From contig JAKIUS010000048.1 of NCBI GenBank assembly GCA_021647445.1, positions 1 to 8,399 of the forward strand: a stretch of 8,399 nucleotides of DNA, given 5' to 3'. Below the pieces are notes generated by a model. The model ran no database searches. It saw nothing but the letters and a program-made list of their open reading frames with translations, and was not told where the DNA came from. The translations under genes and the position numbers were made by a program. The DNA is from Geopsychrobacter sp. GTDB taxonomy: Bacteria; Desulfobacterota; Desulfuromonadia; Desulfuromonadales; Geopsychrobacteraceae. Below are positions 1-7,417 of the stretch, one piece after another; the first letter of the stretch is position 1; the number at the start of each line of letters is the position of its first letter.

Positions 1-1172
1 TTCGTTCCGTCATCGTCCTCCCCGCCCTCTGTGAATCCCGGACCATTGTTAAGGCTCTGGAGTCTCTGGCGCAAAACCCTGTCGCTCTTTTGAGCCAGAC
101 CCTGGTTATTGTTGTGGTCAATCAGGGTGAAGCCACCAAAGTTGTCGATAAGGTGGATAATCAGAAGACCCTTAATTGGTTAGCTTGCCAGTCTCTTCCG
201 CACATGAATCTCTGTTGGGTCGATGCCACGACCCCCGGATTGGAATTCGCACCGAAAGAAGGCGTCGGACTGGCGCGTAAGCTCGGTTTTGATCTGGCTT
301 TGGGGCGTATTGACTGGTCATGCGACCCTCTCTTCATCTCTCTGGATGCCGACACTCTGGTCGATGAAAACTATTTGGCGGCTATTTTTGAGCATTTCAA
401 TACGACTGTCAGCGCCGGGGCCTATATCCCCTTTCGTCATCAGACCGGCTCAACGGCAGTGCGGGAAACGGCGATCCGGCTTTACGAACTCTATTTGCGT
501 AGTTACTTGTTTGGTTTGCAATGGGCCGGTTCCCCTTATGCCTTTACCGCGCTCGGCAGCGCATTCGCCTGTCGGGCAAAGGCCTATGTCTCCGCAGGCG
601 GAATGAAGCGTCGTCAGGCAGGGGAGGATTTCTATTTTTTGCAGCAATTGGTTAAGACCGGAGGTGTCTCTTTGTTGCAGGGCACGGTTGTTCGACCAGC
701 GGCGCGTTATTCAGAGCGTGTTCCCTTCGGAACCGGGCGCGCCATTGAGGCTGAGGTGGCCGGTGAGCAGCGTCGCTTTCAGTTTATTTCGTTCTCGGCA
801 TTTCGCCAGTTGCGCGACTGGTTGTCCCTGGTATCTGACGAGCATGAGGCCGATGCGGCAGAGTTGCTGGTTAAGGCGGCACAGATTTCGCCCTGTTTAT
901 CTGCATATCTGGAAGAGCTTGGGTTTGCTCAAGCCTGGCAGAATATTCAACGGCAGACCAGCAGGGATAAGTTTTTGGTTGCTTGGCATCAGTGGTTTGA
1001 TGGTCTGCGTACGCGTCAACTTTTGAAGTGTCTGGACGAAGAGCGTGAAGAGGTCGACCCGCAGGTTCTGGTTACGGATCTATTGTGCCGGACGGTTATT
1101 CAGTCTGAAGATGGTCGGGCGGCCCCCCTGCCATGCCTGGAACAGTTACAGGGGGTTCCGCCGGTCCAATAA
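1..1172 (+). CDS. Family 2 glycosyltransferase, 5' end outside the window
   Basis: Probable GT-A fold glycosyltransferase that transfers a sugar from a nucleotide-sugar donor; the acceptor cannot be told from the sequence. The frame is open from position 3, and its first residues (SVIVLPALCESRTI) look like the first beta strand and helix of a GT2 domain. The true start is therefore upstream of the window, and the TTG at position 90 is an internal leucine codon. At least 389 residues are present. A DAD motif (SLDAD, aspartates at 345-347 and 351-353) is the expected metal/nucleotide-sugar DXD site. A GED motif at 621-629 sits where GT2 enzymes carry the catalytic acid/base. I see no membrane segment. 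The last roughly 180 residues look helical and charged, and I cannot assign them to a domain. The gene ends in TAA and converges with the chemoreceptor gene, 86 bases away. The GT2 assignment is fairly sure; the specific pathway (cell envelope polysaccharide, protein glycosylation or other) is unknown. Confidence 0.8.
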   Translation, partial: RSVIVLPALCESRTIVKALESLAQNPVALLSQTLVIVVVNQGEATKVVDKVDNQKTLNWLACQSLPHMNLCWVDATTPGLEFAPKEGVGLARKLGFDLALGRIDWSCDPLFISLDADTLVDENYLAAIFEHFNTTVSAGAYIPFRHQTGSTAVRETAIRLYELYLRSYLFGLQWAGSPYAFTALGSAFACRAKAYVSAGGMKRRQAGEDFYFLQQLVKTGGVSLLQGTVVRPAARYSERVPFGTGRAIEAEVAGEQRRFQFISFSAFRQLRDWLSLVSDEHEADAAELLVKAAQISPCLSAYLEELGFAQAWQNIQRQTSRDKFLVAWHQWFDGLRTRQLLKCLDEEREEVDPQVLVTDLLCRTVIQSEDGRAAPLPCLEQLQGVPPVQ

Positions 1173-1258
1173 GGCAAGGACGTTCGTCTTGCGGTAACGC
1201 CCTTGCAGGCTGTCTGGCCCCAAACTTCCGAATTTGCAGCGAGCAGACTCCTTGGCCC

Positions 1259-3148
1259 TCAGTATTTCCCAAACTCATCATCATCGAGCTTTATCTCAGG
1301 CTGAGTGTTACCTCCGCCCCAACTGTCGGTTGATGCTGCGGGCAATACTCTCTGCTTTGCTGGGGCTGCTTTTGCTGTTGGTGGATGTTCTGATCTCTGT
1401 TGAGTGCCGAGCTTGAATCCCTTGAGCATCTGTTGCAGATCAGCAGTCTGGCTCGAAAGTTCTTCTGCGATTGCTGCCGATTCTTCTGAGGTTGAGGTCG
1501 CTTGTTGGTTAACATCGTCAAGCTGGTGCAGTCCTTCATTGACCTGTGCAATCCCCAAGGATTGTTCGTGGCTGGCAGCGGCAATTTCGGCAACCAGATC
1601 CGAAACCTTGGTCACGCCATCAACGATTCCGGAGAGGGCCTCTGCTGTCTGATCGGCGATGTGTGCGCCATTATCGGTTTTTTCAACGGAACCTTCTATC
1701 AGAGCGGTGGTCTCCTGGGCCGCCTTGGCGCTGCGTGCGGCAAGGTTGCGCACCTCTTCGGCGACCACGGCAAAGCCTTTACCATGTTGACCGGCCCGCG
1801 CCGCCTCGACCGCCGCATTTAAGGCCAGCAGGTTGGTCTGGAAGGCGATCTCATCAATGACCTTGATAATCTTGCTGATGTTCTGTCCCGAATCCTTGAT
1901 TTCGGCCATGGCACTGACCATTGCCTGCATTTGCTGGTTACCGTTTTCTGCCGCCTGCTTGGCGGCCCCGACCAATTGGTTGGCGGTTGCGGCATTCGCG
2001 GCATTGTTGGACGTCTGCTCGTTCATCTGGGTCATGGAGGCGGAAATCTCTTCGAGGGCCGCTGCCTGTTGAGTGGCACCGTTTGCCAGGGAGGTGCTGG
2101 AGTCCGATACCTGGACCGCTCCGGATGATATCTGCGAGCTTGCTTCCTGAACACGGGTCATACTGTTAATCAGTCCCAGATTGGCCTTGGCCAGTGGGGC
2201 ACCAATAAGCCCTTTGGCGTTAAAGGTGAAGTCGCCTTGCGCCAGGCGATTGAAGGCCTCGATTATCTCACTTTTCAGGTTTTCGGCGAAATTGTTCAGT
2301 GCGCTAGAGAGACGCCCCAATTCGTCATTACTGTTGACTTGCAGGCGTTGATCTAATTTACCCTGTTGCATCCCTTCGAGCATCTCCATCGAAGCACGCA
2401 GCGGAGCGACTATGGATCGTTTGGTGAAAATGGCAATCAACCCTGCGCTGATCAACAGAAGGAGTAACATGATGCCGGAGGCGGTCCACAGGGTGGTTGC
2501 CAGGTCTGCTTTAGCGGCGGTCAGGCTATGGATGATTTCAAACGCGCCGTGAACTTCCCCGACTCGCCAGTTTTCCATCGGACCGCCGGTCGGGTCTTTG
2601 CCCTGATTGTTGCCCCATAAATTCATCGAATTCTTCGGATCACCGTGACAGTTGAGGCAGGTCGCACTGAGGACGACCGGCCTGAAGTAGTGAACCGCGT
2701 TCGTCTCTTCGTTTATAAATACATATTCGCGTAACTTCTTCTCTTTAAGAATGCGTAGGGCCTTGGCTTCGAGCTTATTCGGTTGATTCTTGGGGTTGCG
2801 CGGTTGAAATTTCGGCACTTTGAAGGTGTAGTTTCCCTCCTTGGCTTTACGCATCGCGGCGTTCCAGGCAGAGATGACCGGCACCGCAGAAAGTACGCGA
2901 TCATGATGTCCCTCTTCGCTCCAGCGCTTCAGCAATTTTACGCTGAACAGCCCTTGAGTCCATTTATCTTCCATCTCCTGACGGGTCGATTCGACGGTGC
3001 GCGCCAGAATTCGTGATTTATCGACCACTTCATCGAGCATCTGTTGCTTCTGATGAAAATAGAAGGTTACCAGCACCGTGGTGAGCAGGATGGCTGGAAA
3101 GAGTACACCGAACGAAATTAACTTGACCGTCATCGATATTGATTTCAC
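1259..3148 (-). CDS. Methyl-accepting chemotaxis protein with heme c (Tll0287-like/DUF3365) sensor domain
   Basis: Transmembrane chemoreceptor that signals to CheA/CheW. In the 629-residue product, residues 8-30 form a first membrane helix. Residues about 31-215 form a periplasmic domain with a CLNCH motif (C164, C167, H168), a CxxCH c-type heme site in the Tll0287-like/DUF3365 context. Residues 217-241 form the second membrane helix, followed by a HAMP domain to about 295 and a long signalling coiled coil to about 575. The conserved hairpin tip is clear ([20 protein letters not shown] from 431, then ARAG and [15 protein letters not shown]). Likely methylation sites are the EE pairs at 366-367 and 555-556. 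The tail ends in LDDDEFGKY, possibly a tether for adaptation enzymes. The GTG start is favoured over the ATG five codons later because AAGGGAG lies six bases before the GTG. The family suggests redox, gas or small-ligand sensing, but the ligand cannot be read from the sequence. The identification as an MCP is very secure. Confidence 0.96.
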   Translation of the reverse strand: MKSISMTVKLISFGVLFPAILLTTVLVTFYFHQKQQMLDEVVDKSRILARTVESTRQEMEDKWTQGLFSVKLLKRWSEEGHHDRVLSAVPVISAWNAAMRKAKEGNYTFKVPKFQPRNPKNQPNKLEAKALRILKEKKLREYVFINEETNAVHYFRPVVLSATCLNCHGDPKNSMNLWGNNQGKDPTGGPMENWRVGEVHGAFEIIHSLTAAKADLATTLWTASGIMLLLLLISAGLIAIFTKRSIVAPLRASMEMLEGMQQGKLDQRLQVNSNDELGRLSSALNNFAENLKSEIIEAFNRLAQGDFTFNAKGLIGAPLAKANLGLINSMTRVQEASSQISSGAVQVSDSSTSLANGATQQAAALEEISASMTQMNEQTSNNAANAATANQLVGAAKQAAENGNQQMQAMVSAMAEIKDSGQNISKIIKVIDEIAFQTNLLALNAAVEAARAGQHGKGFAVVAEEVRNLAARSAKAAQETTALIEGSVEKTDNGAHIADQTAEALSGIVDGVTKVSDLVAEIAAASHEQSLGIAQVNEGLHQLDDVNQQATSTSEESAAIAEELSSQTADLQQMLKGFKLGTQQRSEHPPTAKAAPAKQRVLPAASTDSWGGGNTQPEIKLDDDEFGKY

Positions 3149-3154
3149 GATACG

Positions 3155-3161
3155 CTCCCTT
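3155..3161 (-). promoter_or_regulatory. Shine-Dalgarno site that fixes the GTG start of the chemoreceptor
   Basis: AAGGGAG on the minus strand, six bases before the GTG at 3148-3146. The alternative in-frame ATG at 3133-3131 would be 21 bases away, too far for this site, so GTG is the better start. Confidence 0.75.
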
Positions 3162-3187
3162 GAATATTTGAGGATGCCAATTTATGA

Positions 3188-3215
3188 AGGATAACAAGGA
3201 AGTTTTGAGGTGCAA
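3188..3215 (-). promoter_or_regulatory. Weak candidate sigma-70 promoter for the chemoreceptor gene
   Basis: TTGCAC (3215-3210) and TATCCT (3193-3188) on the minus strand are separated by 16 bases, in the 96-base gap between the operon terminator and the chemoreceptor start. The match is only 3/6 and 4/6 to consensus. A promoter is expected somewhere here because the terminator lies just upstream, but these exact boxes are uncertain. I found no convincing sigma-28 or sigma-54 pattern. Confidence 0.2.
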
Positions 3216-3244
3216 GTTTTTAGGGGGAGAATTTTTGAATTATA

Positions 3245-3288
3245 GATAAAACAATGGCGAGGCCGATTGGTCTCGCCATTGTTTTATC
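3245..3288 (-). terminator. Intrinsic terminator of the glutamate synthase operon
   Basis: A 20-bp inverted repeat (3245-3264 with 3269-3288) has a four-base GATT loop and a single G-T wobble. The GC-rich core (GGCGAG/CTCGCC) is closest to the loop, and the minus-strand 3' arm ends in TTGTTTTATC, serving as the U-rich tail. It starts 22 bases after the TAA of the GltD-like fusion gene. The hairpin is nearly symmetric, with A/T runs on both sides, so it could also stop plus-strand transcription. Confidence 0.8.
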
Positions 3289-3309
3289 CTTTAAAAATGG
3301 CTTTGTGGC

Positions 3310-5622
3310 TTAGACGATCTGCTCCATCGCCCAGACCCCGCAGGGGCAGATCCCCGCACAGATGCTGCAGCCGATACAGTCATGATCGTCTGACAGGTAT
3401 TCGAAGCTGCCGTCCTCTTTGTCGATGCGTTGGATGGCTCCTTCTGGGCAGGCTTCTAAGCACATGCCGCAGTCGCGGCAGGTACCGCAACTGATGCAGC
3501 GCAGGGTCTCGTCTTTGCCGTCTGTGACGCAGAGTTTGCCCCGGTTGCGCGGCTTGAACAGTTCTTTTGAGAGGCAGGATTGGTTGATCATCTCCGGTTT
3601 GATCTGCGGTAGCACCTCTTTACCGTTGAACAGGTCGTTGATGTAGCCGATCGCCTCCTGTCCCTGGCCGATGGCGTGGGTTAAGAGGCCCGGATTGGTG
3701 GTGTCACCGATGGCGAATATGCCGGGGGCTTTAATGACCTGACCACAGGCGTCGACATCCATCATGCCGCGATCAGTCAGCCATTCACGCGGCACATAAG
3801 AGAGATCTGGCCGCTCGCCTATCGAAATAATGACATCGTCGGCGTCGATCAGTTCGCCATCCTTGGTGACCAACCCTTCAGGGGTAATCTTTTCGGTAAA
3901 GACCGGCCAGCGAACTTCACCACCTAAGGCCTTGACGTGATCGATCTCTTTCTGGAAGGCCGCCGGACGTTGTACGTCGATACAGATGACCTTTTCGGCT
4001 CCCATGGCGTAGGCCCCGAGGCAGACATCCATGCCAGCATTGCCCGCGCCGATCACGACCACTCGTTTACCGATTTTCGGTCTTTTGCCCGCGTTGACTT
4101 TCTTGAGGAAATCTAGCCCTTTGACCATAAGCTCATGGCCAGGAAAAGGGATGACCACCGCGTTGTGCGCGCCCGAGGCGATAATTACCGCATCCTGTTC
4201 TGACCTGATTTGCTCAAACAGGTTCTTGTCGACCGGGGTGTTGGCGTTGATTTGAATGCCGAGATCCTTGATCCGTTTAATTTCGGTCTGCAAGGAATTT
4301 TCCGGTAGACGGTCGGTTGGAATCACCTGGCGCAGTTTACCTCCGACCTCTATGTCGGCTTCGTAGACTGTGACAGTGTGACCTGCCAAGCGTGCCTGCC
4401 AAGCGGCGGAGAGGCCGCCGGGACCACCGCCGATGACCGCAATCTTTTTGCCGGTCTCTGGCGCAATGGCCGGGGCCGGAATGTCGCGTGACAGGCGACC
4501 GAGGGACGCCATGCTGACCGATTTATCGACATACTGACGGCTGCAGGCGTCCATGCAAGGGTTGGGGCAGACTTCACCGCAGACGCTGGCCGGGAAGGGT
4601 GAATACTTCAAGACCAGTTGAAGCGCCGCTTCATGTTTGCCCTGGCGCAGCAGGTTAATGCGGTCCTGGGTCGGGATATTCGAGGGGCAGGCAACCTGAC
4701 AGGGCGCACCGAAGCGTTTATCCTGCCAGTGTGGAATCTTGAGACGGCCATCTGCTGTATTGACCAGGCCCCTGACGTCGAGGTAGTCGTCCTTGATGAT
4801 ATCGCCGAAGATGCCGCCTTCGACCCACTTCTGGGTGCGAAACTCGCGCATACTGATCCGTGAATGAACCCTGCGTTCTGCATAGCTCTTAGCGACGATC
4901 TTCTGCCAACCCGAGAAATCGGTCAACTGGGTAAGGAGTTCTTTGCGTTCAATCTTGTCGAGGAAAGACGGTATCCCTTTGCCCAAAAAGTCACGATCGA
5001 AATCATCCAGGTCGAGCAGCCAGACATCTTCGGATAGACCATCGACCGGGCCGCGCACGTAGATAGTGCCGCCGACCATGCCGGCACAGGCTCGATCACC
5101 GAGAATGGATGTCTCGTCAGCGCAATCGATGCCGCAGATCACCGCGATGCCGCCGCCCATGAATTCGAAGCAGAAGGAACCAGTCCGTTTTAAGACCCAG
5201 AATTCCGGGGCATCGTAGGCCGGATCATGTTTCATCAAGGACCCGGACCGTGTGCCGACTCTGCCTGCGACATAAATTTTACCGGCTGCGGCACAGTGCG
5301 CTGTGGTGTCGCCGCCATCGCCTAAGATGGTCAGTTCGGCACCGGCGTTGAGCCATCCGGCATCGGCCGGGGCTGAACCCTCGACGATAATTTCAGTCCC
5401 CTCAAGGCCGAAGGAGCCGACCCGCTGGCCGGGGTTCTTCACCCTGAATTTTAACGGCGTGCCGTCCTCGGTCCAGAGTGGGCCGCCGATATTATGGTGT
5501 CCGCTCGAGAGAACTTCGAACTCGGTCTTACCCGCGTCAAGGGCACAATAGATCTGTTGCAGTAGTTGTTGAGTCGAGACCCGCTGATTATTTTCATCAA
5601 AACCGTTAATTTTAACTGACAT
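3310..5622 (-). CDS. Glutamate synthase GltB3 (GXGXG)-GltD fusion with C-terminal ferredoxin domain
   Basis: Third gene of the glutamate synthase operon; the 770-residue product should pass electrons from a nicotinamide nucleotide to the FMN subunit. Residues about 25-245 are a glycine-rich GXGXG beta-helix like the C-terminus of GltB (GHHNIGG, GDGG, GKIYVAGRVG, GGTIYVRG). Residues about 300-380 are the GltD/DPYD-type Fe-S region, with C308, C312, C348, C352, C356 and C360. The FAD-binding Rossmann motif GGGPGG begins at 398 with E421 following, the nicotinamide-binding motif GAGNAG is at 525-530, and the second FAD motif IFAIGD is at 635-640. The C-terminal ferredoxin domain has C715/C718/C721/C725 and C749/C752/C755/C759, plus extra C709 and C712. 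The ATG at 5622 is chosen because GGAG lies eight bases upstream. An in-frame ATG at 5727 would add 35 Pro/Ser/His-rich residues read from the repeat, which is not credible. The usual Arg-Arg after the nucleotide-binding fold is missing, so NADH rather than NADPH is possible. Confidence 0.93.
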   Translation of the reverse strand: MSVKINGFDENNQRVSTQQLLQQIYCALDAGKTEFEVLSSGHHNIGGPLWTEDGTPLKFRVKNPGQRVGSFGLEGTEIIVEGSAPADAGWLNAGAELTILGDGGDTTAHCAAAGKIYVAGRVGTRSGSLMKHDPAYDAPEFWVLKRTGSFCFEFMGGGIAVICGIDCADETSILGDRACAGMVGGTIYVRGPVDGLSEDVWLLDLDDFDRDFLGKGIPSFLDKIERKELLTQLTDFSGWQKIVAKSYAERRVHSRISMREFRTQKWVEGGIFGDIIKDDYLDVRGLVNTADGRLKIPHWQDKRFGAPCQVACPSNIPTQDRINLLRQGKHEAALQLVLKYSPFPASVCGEVCPNPCMDACSRQYVDKSVSMASLGRLSRDIPAPAIAPETGKKIAVIGGGPGGLSAAWQARLAGHTVTVYEADIEVGGKLRQVIPTDRLPENSLQTEIKRIKDLGIQINANTPVDKNLFEQIRSEQDAVIIASGAHNAVVIPFPGHELMVKGLDFLKKVNAGKRPKIGKRVVVIGAGNAGMDVCLGAYAMGAEKVICIDVQRPAAFQKEIDHVKALGGEVRWPVFTEKITPEGLVTKDGELIDADDVIISIGERPDLSYVPREWLTDRGMMDVDACGQVIKAPGIFAIGDTTNPGLLTHAIGQGQEAIGYINDLFNGKEVLPQIKPEMINQSCLSKELFKPRNRGKLCVTDGKDETLRCISCGTCRDCGMCLEACPEGAIQRIDKEDGSFEYLSDDHDCIGCSICAGICPCGVWAMEQIV

Positions 5623-5630
5623 GTCTTTAT

Positions 5631-5634
5631 CTCC
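5631..5634 (-). promoter_or_regulatory. Shine-Dalgarno site that fixes the start of the GltB3-GltD fusion
   Basis: GGAG on the minus strand, eight bases before the ATG at 5622-5620. It directly abuts the GTGAGG-rich repeat, so the repeat ends where the translation signal begins. It supports the 770-residue product over the frame extended to 5727. Confidence 0.75.
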
Positions 5635-5713
5635 GTGAGGAGTGAGGGGTAAGAGCGCGGTGAGGGGTGAGGAGTAAGAGTGCGGTGAGGAGTGAGGGGT
5701 GAAGGGTGAGGGG
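5635..5713. repeat. 25-bp tandem repeat, three units, between two glutamate synthase genes
   Basis: Three units read on the plus strand begin at 5635, 5660 and 5685. Units one and two are exactly 25 bases (GTGAGGRGTGAGGRGTAAGA then GYGCG) and differ at three positions. Unit three starts the same way (GTGAGGAGTGAGGGGT) and then departs into GAAGGGTGAGGGG. The finer structure is a 7-to-8-base GTGAGGRG period. It lies in the 151-base gap between the stop of the FMN subunit gene and the start of the fusion gene. No protein-coding role is credible. Confidence 0.85.
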
Positions 5714-5748
5714 TTCATCCGCCTCACTCCTCACGCCTTACCCTTCAC
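5685..5748. repeat. Inverted repeats able to form two alternative hairpins
   Basis: The right end of the GTGAGG tract is followed by its own reverse complement. Positions 5685-5697 (GTGAGGAGTGAGG) pair perfectly over 13 bases with 5722-5734. Positions 5699-5711 (GTGAAGGGTGAGG) pair over 13 bases, with one G-T wobble, with 5736-5748. The two pairings cross, so only one simple hairpin can form at a time. In the operon mRNA this structure would sit between the FMN subunit and the GltD-like fusion cistron. A role in mRNA processing, stability or partial termination is possible but inferred. Confidence 0.75.
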
Positions 5749-5773
5749 TGGTTTTTAAACGACTCACTCGTCC

Positions 5774-7417
5774 CTAACATACGTACTGAATCTGCAGTTT
5801 GTCGGCGACGGCGTGATCGGTTGCGATCAGGGCGTCGGAGCGACCGACCGGCAGGGAACTGTTGCCGATGGGGGCCAACAGTTTTTTGAACTCGGTGTCC
5901 ATCGCCAGGAAGTAGTTGACAATATTCTGGGCGACCCGCTCGGGATCAAGACGTTTCACCAGCGGTGGCTCCTGGGTGGTGATGCCGACCGGGCAAAGCC
6001 CGGTGTTGCAGGCGTTGCAGCGGCCCTGGTCGTTGCCGACGCAACCGGCCATCTGCAGGATGAGCTTGCCAGAAAATACGCCGTTGGCACCCAGACAGAT
6101 CATCTTAAAGGCATCGGCGGCGAGATCGCCAGTCTTGCCGAGGCCGCCAGCGGCCCACAAGGGAATCTGTCCCTGGCGTCCCTGGGCGGTTGCCGCTAGG
6201 TAACAGTCGCGTAATTTGGAGGCGATGGGGTGGCCGGTATGGTCGAGACTGACTTCGTGAGCGGCGGCGGTGCCACCATCGATCCCATCGAGGAAGAAGC
6301 CGCCGACGATATTGTAGGGATCGCGCATCAGGTTGTTGAAGACCGAAACCGAGGTTGAGCTGGCCGCAACCTTGATGGCGACCGGAACGCGAAATTTAAA
6401 GGCGGCATTAAACGAGAGGAACATCTTCTGTACGCTCTCTTCGATGGAGTAGAGCCCCTGATGGTTCGGTGGCGAGAGCAGGTCCGCCTTGGGTACGCCA
6501 CGGATCTGCTGGATATGTTCGGCAACCTTCTGCGCCATCAACAGACCACCATCGCCAGGTTTAGCCCCCTGGCCGATCTTGATTAAGACCCCGGCTGGAT
6601 CTTCAGTCATGTGCGGCATCGCCTTGGCGATACGGTTCCAGCCGAAGTGGCCTGAAGCGATCTGCAGAATCATGTATTTAAGGTAACGCGATTTCAACAG
6701 CCGCACCGGCACGCCGCCTTCACCGGAACACATGCGCACCGGCAGGCCGCACTCTTCATTGAGATAAGCTGTCGCCATGGCGACAGCTTCCCACATGCGC
6801 CAAGAGAGGGCCCCGATCGACATGTCGCCGATAATCACCGGGTAGATCCAGTTGACCGGCGGAGTCGTACCGTTGGTTTGCAGCAGGCCCCCTGGGCCGA
6901 CGCCGAGCGGCAATTTATGCGGCGGAAGAATACGACCGAAAGGCGCGAGGATATCGAAGGTATGGCGTTGGGCATCCAGACTTGGATCGGTCATCTGTGA
7001 AATACGCCCGACGCGGATCTTGTCGAGGGTACGCACCGTCGATTCAAGGTTTTTTCGCCCACCCCGTTTGATCGAATCTCCACCTAGGCAGCGCGCCACG
7101 ATGGGATGACGGGTATCGGGATTACGTTCGGGTTTAATGGCGTCGTTGGGGCAGACTTTTTCGCAGATGCCGCACCCACGGCAGTAGTTTTTGATCGATT
7201 TTACCTGCCGGATAACCGGCACCGCCGAGAAACGTGCCTTTGGCTCGGGGAATTCGCTCTCGGAGAAGATCAGCCGCCGTCGCTCGACCTTGGCTTCAAT
7301 AGCGCGGAAAGAACAGGCTGAAACACAGGAACCACAGAGGGTGCAGCGATGGGCGTCGTAGCGGATCTTCCACGGAAGATCGTTAGGAGTGACGTCTTGT
7401 ACTCTCATTGTTTCCAT
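5774..7417 (-). CDS. Glutamate synthase FMN-binding subunit (GltB2-type) with N-terminal 2[4Fe-4S] ferredoxin domain
   Basis: Catalytic subunit that makes glutamate from 2-oxoglutarate and ammonia on FMN; 547 residues. Two 4Fe-4S motifs lie at the N-terminus (C25/C28/C31/C35 and C79/C82/C85/C89). The central glutamate synthase domain follows: GDMSIGALS from 197, SGEGG at 231-235, KIGQGAKPGDGG from 280, SPPNHQGLYSIEE from 315, GIDGGTAAA from 378 and CPVGITTQ from 475. These match the FMN and 2-oxoglutarate regions of GltB. The expected 3Fe-4S site is altered: C459, C467, C470 and C475, instead of the usual C-x5-C-x4-C. The amidotransferase and GXGXG parts of a full GltB are absent and are encoded by the genes on either side. 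The ATG at 7417 is chosen because GGAGG lies seven bases upstream. The ATG at 7408, which overlaps the previous stop as ATGA, is only three codons later and too far from that site. It overlaps the amidotransferase gene by 13 bases, implying coupled translation. Confidence 0.94.
   Translation of the reverse strand: METMRVQDVTPNDLPWKIRYDAHRCTLCGSCVSACSFRAIEAKVERRRLIFSESEFPEPKARFSAVPVIRQVKSIKNYCRGCGICEKVCPNDAIKPERNPDTRHPIVARCLGGDSIKRGGRKNLESTVRTLDKIRVGRISQMTDPSLDAQRHTFDILAPFGRILPPHKLPLGVGPGGLLQTNGTTPPVNWIYPVIIGDMSIGALSWRMWEAVAMATAYLNEECGLPVRMCSGEGGVPVRLLKSRYLKYMILQIASGHFGWNRIAKAMPHMTEDPAGVLIKIGQGAKPGDGGLLMAQKVAEHIQQIRGVPKADLLSPPNHQGLYSIEESVQKMFLSFNAAFKFRVPVAIKVAASSTSVSVFNNLMRDPYNIVGGFFLDGIDGGTAAAHEVSLDHTGHPIASKLRDCYLAATAQGRQGQIPLWAAGGLGKTGDLAADAFKMICLGANGVFSGKLILQMAGCVGNDQGRCNACNTGLCPVGITTQEPPLVKRLDPERVAQNIVNYFLAMDTEFKKLLAPIGNSSLPVGRSDALIATDHAVADKLQIQYVC

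Noticed and set aside
1174..1206. Possible terminator hairpin between the convergent glycosyltransferase and chemoreceptor genes (GCAAGG/CCTTGC plus CGTT/AACG).
   Set aside because: The stem is interrupted by an A-C mismatch, the loop is 11 bases and no T-run follows on either strand. It may help end transcription but cannot be called an intrinsic terminator.
1502..1822. Plus-strand open frames of 60-106 codons opposite the chemoreceptor gene, and similar frames opposite the glutamate synthase genes.
   Set aside because: They lie antisense within well-supported genes, resemble no known domain and are explained by codon bias of the real genes.
1259..3309. Functional link between the chemoreceptor and glutamate synthesis.
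   Set aside because: A strong terminator separates the two units and no shared motif or overlap supports co-regulation; adjacency alone is weak evidence.
3310..5622. The GltD-like fusion as a dihydropyrimidine dehydrogenase or generic NADH-dependent oxidoreductase.
   Set aside because: The N-terminal GXGXG domain and the neighbouring FMN and amidotransferase subunits point to glutamate synthase; the DPYD-like Fe-S region is shared by GltD.
5635..5748. Short regular repeats that might be taken for a CRISPR array.
   Set aside because: The 25-base units abut one another with no spacers, the internal structure is a short GTGAGGRG period, and no cas gene is near.
7406..7408. ATG overlapping the amidotransferase stop (ATGA) as the start of the FMN subunit.
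   Set aside because: The GGAGG is seven bases from the ATG at 7417 and 16 bases from this one. The difference is only three residues, so it cannot be fully excluded.
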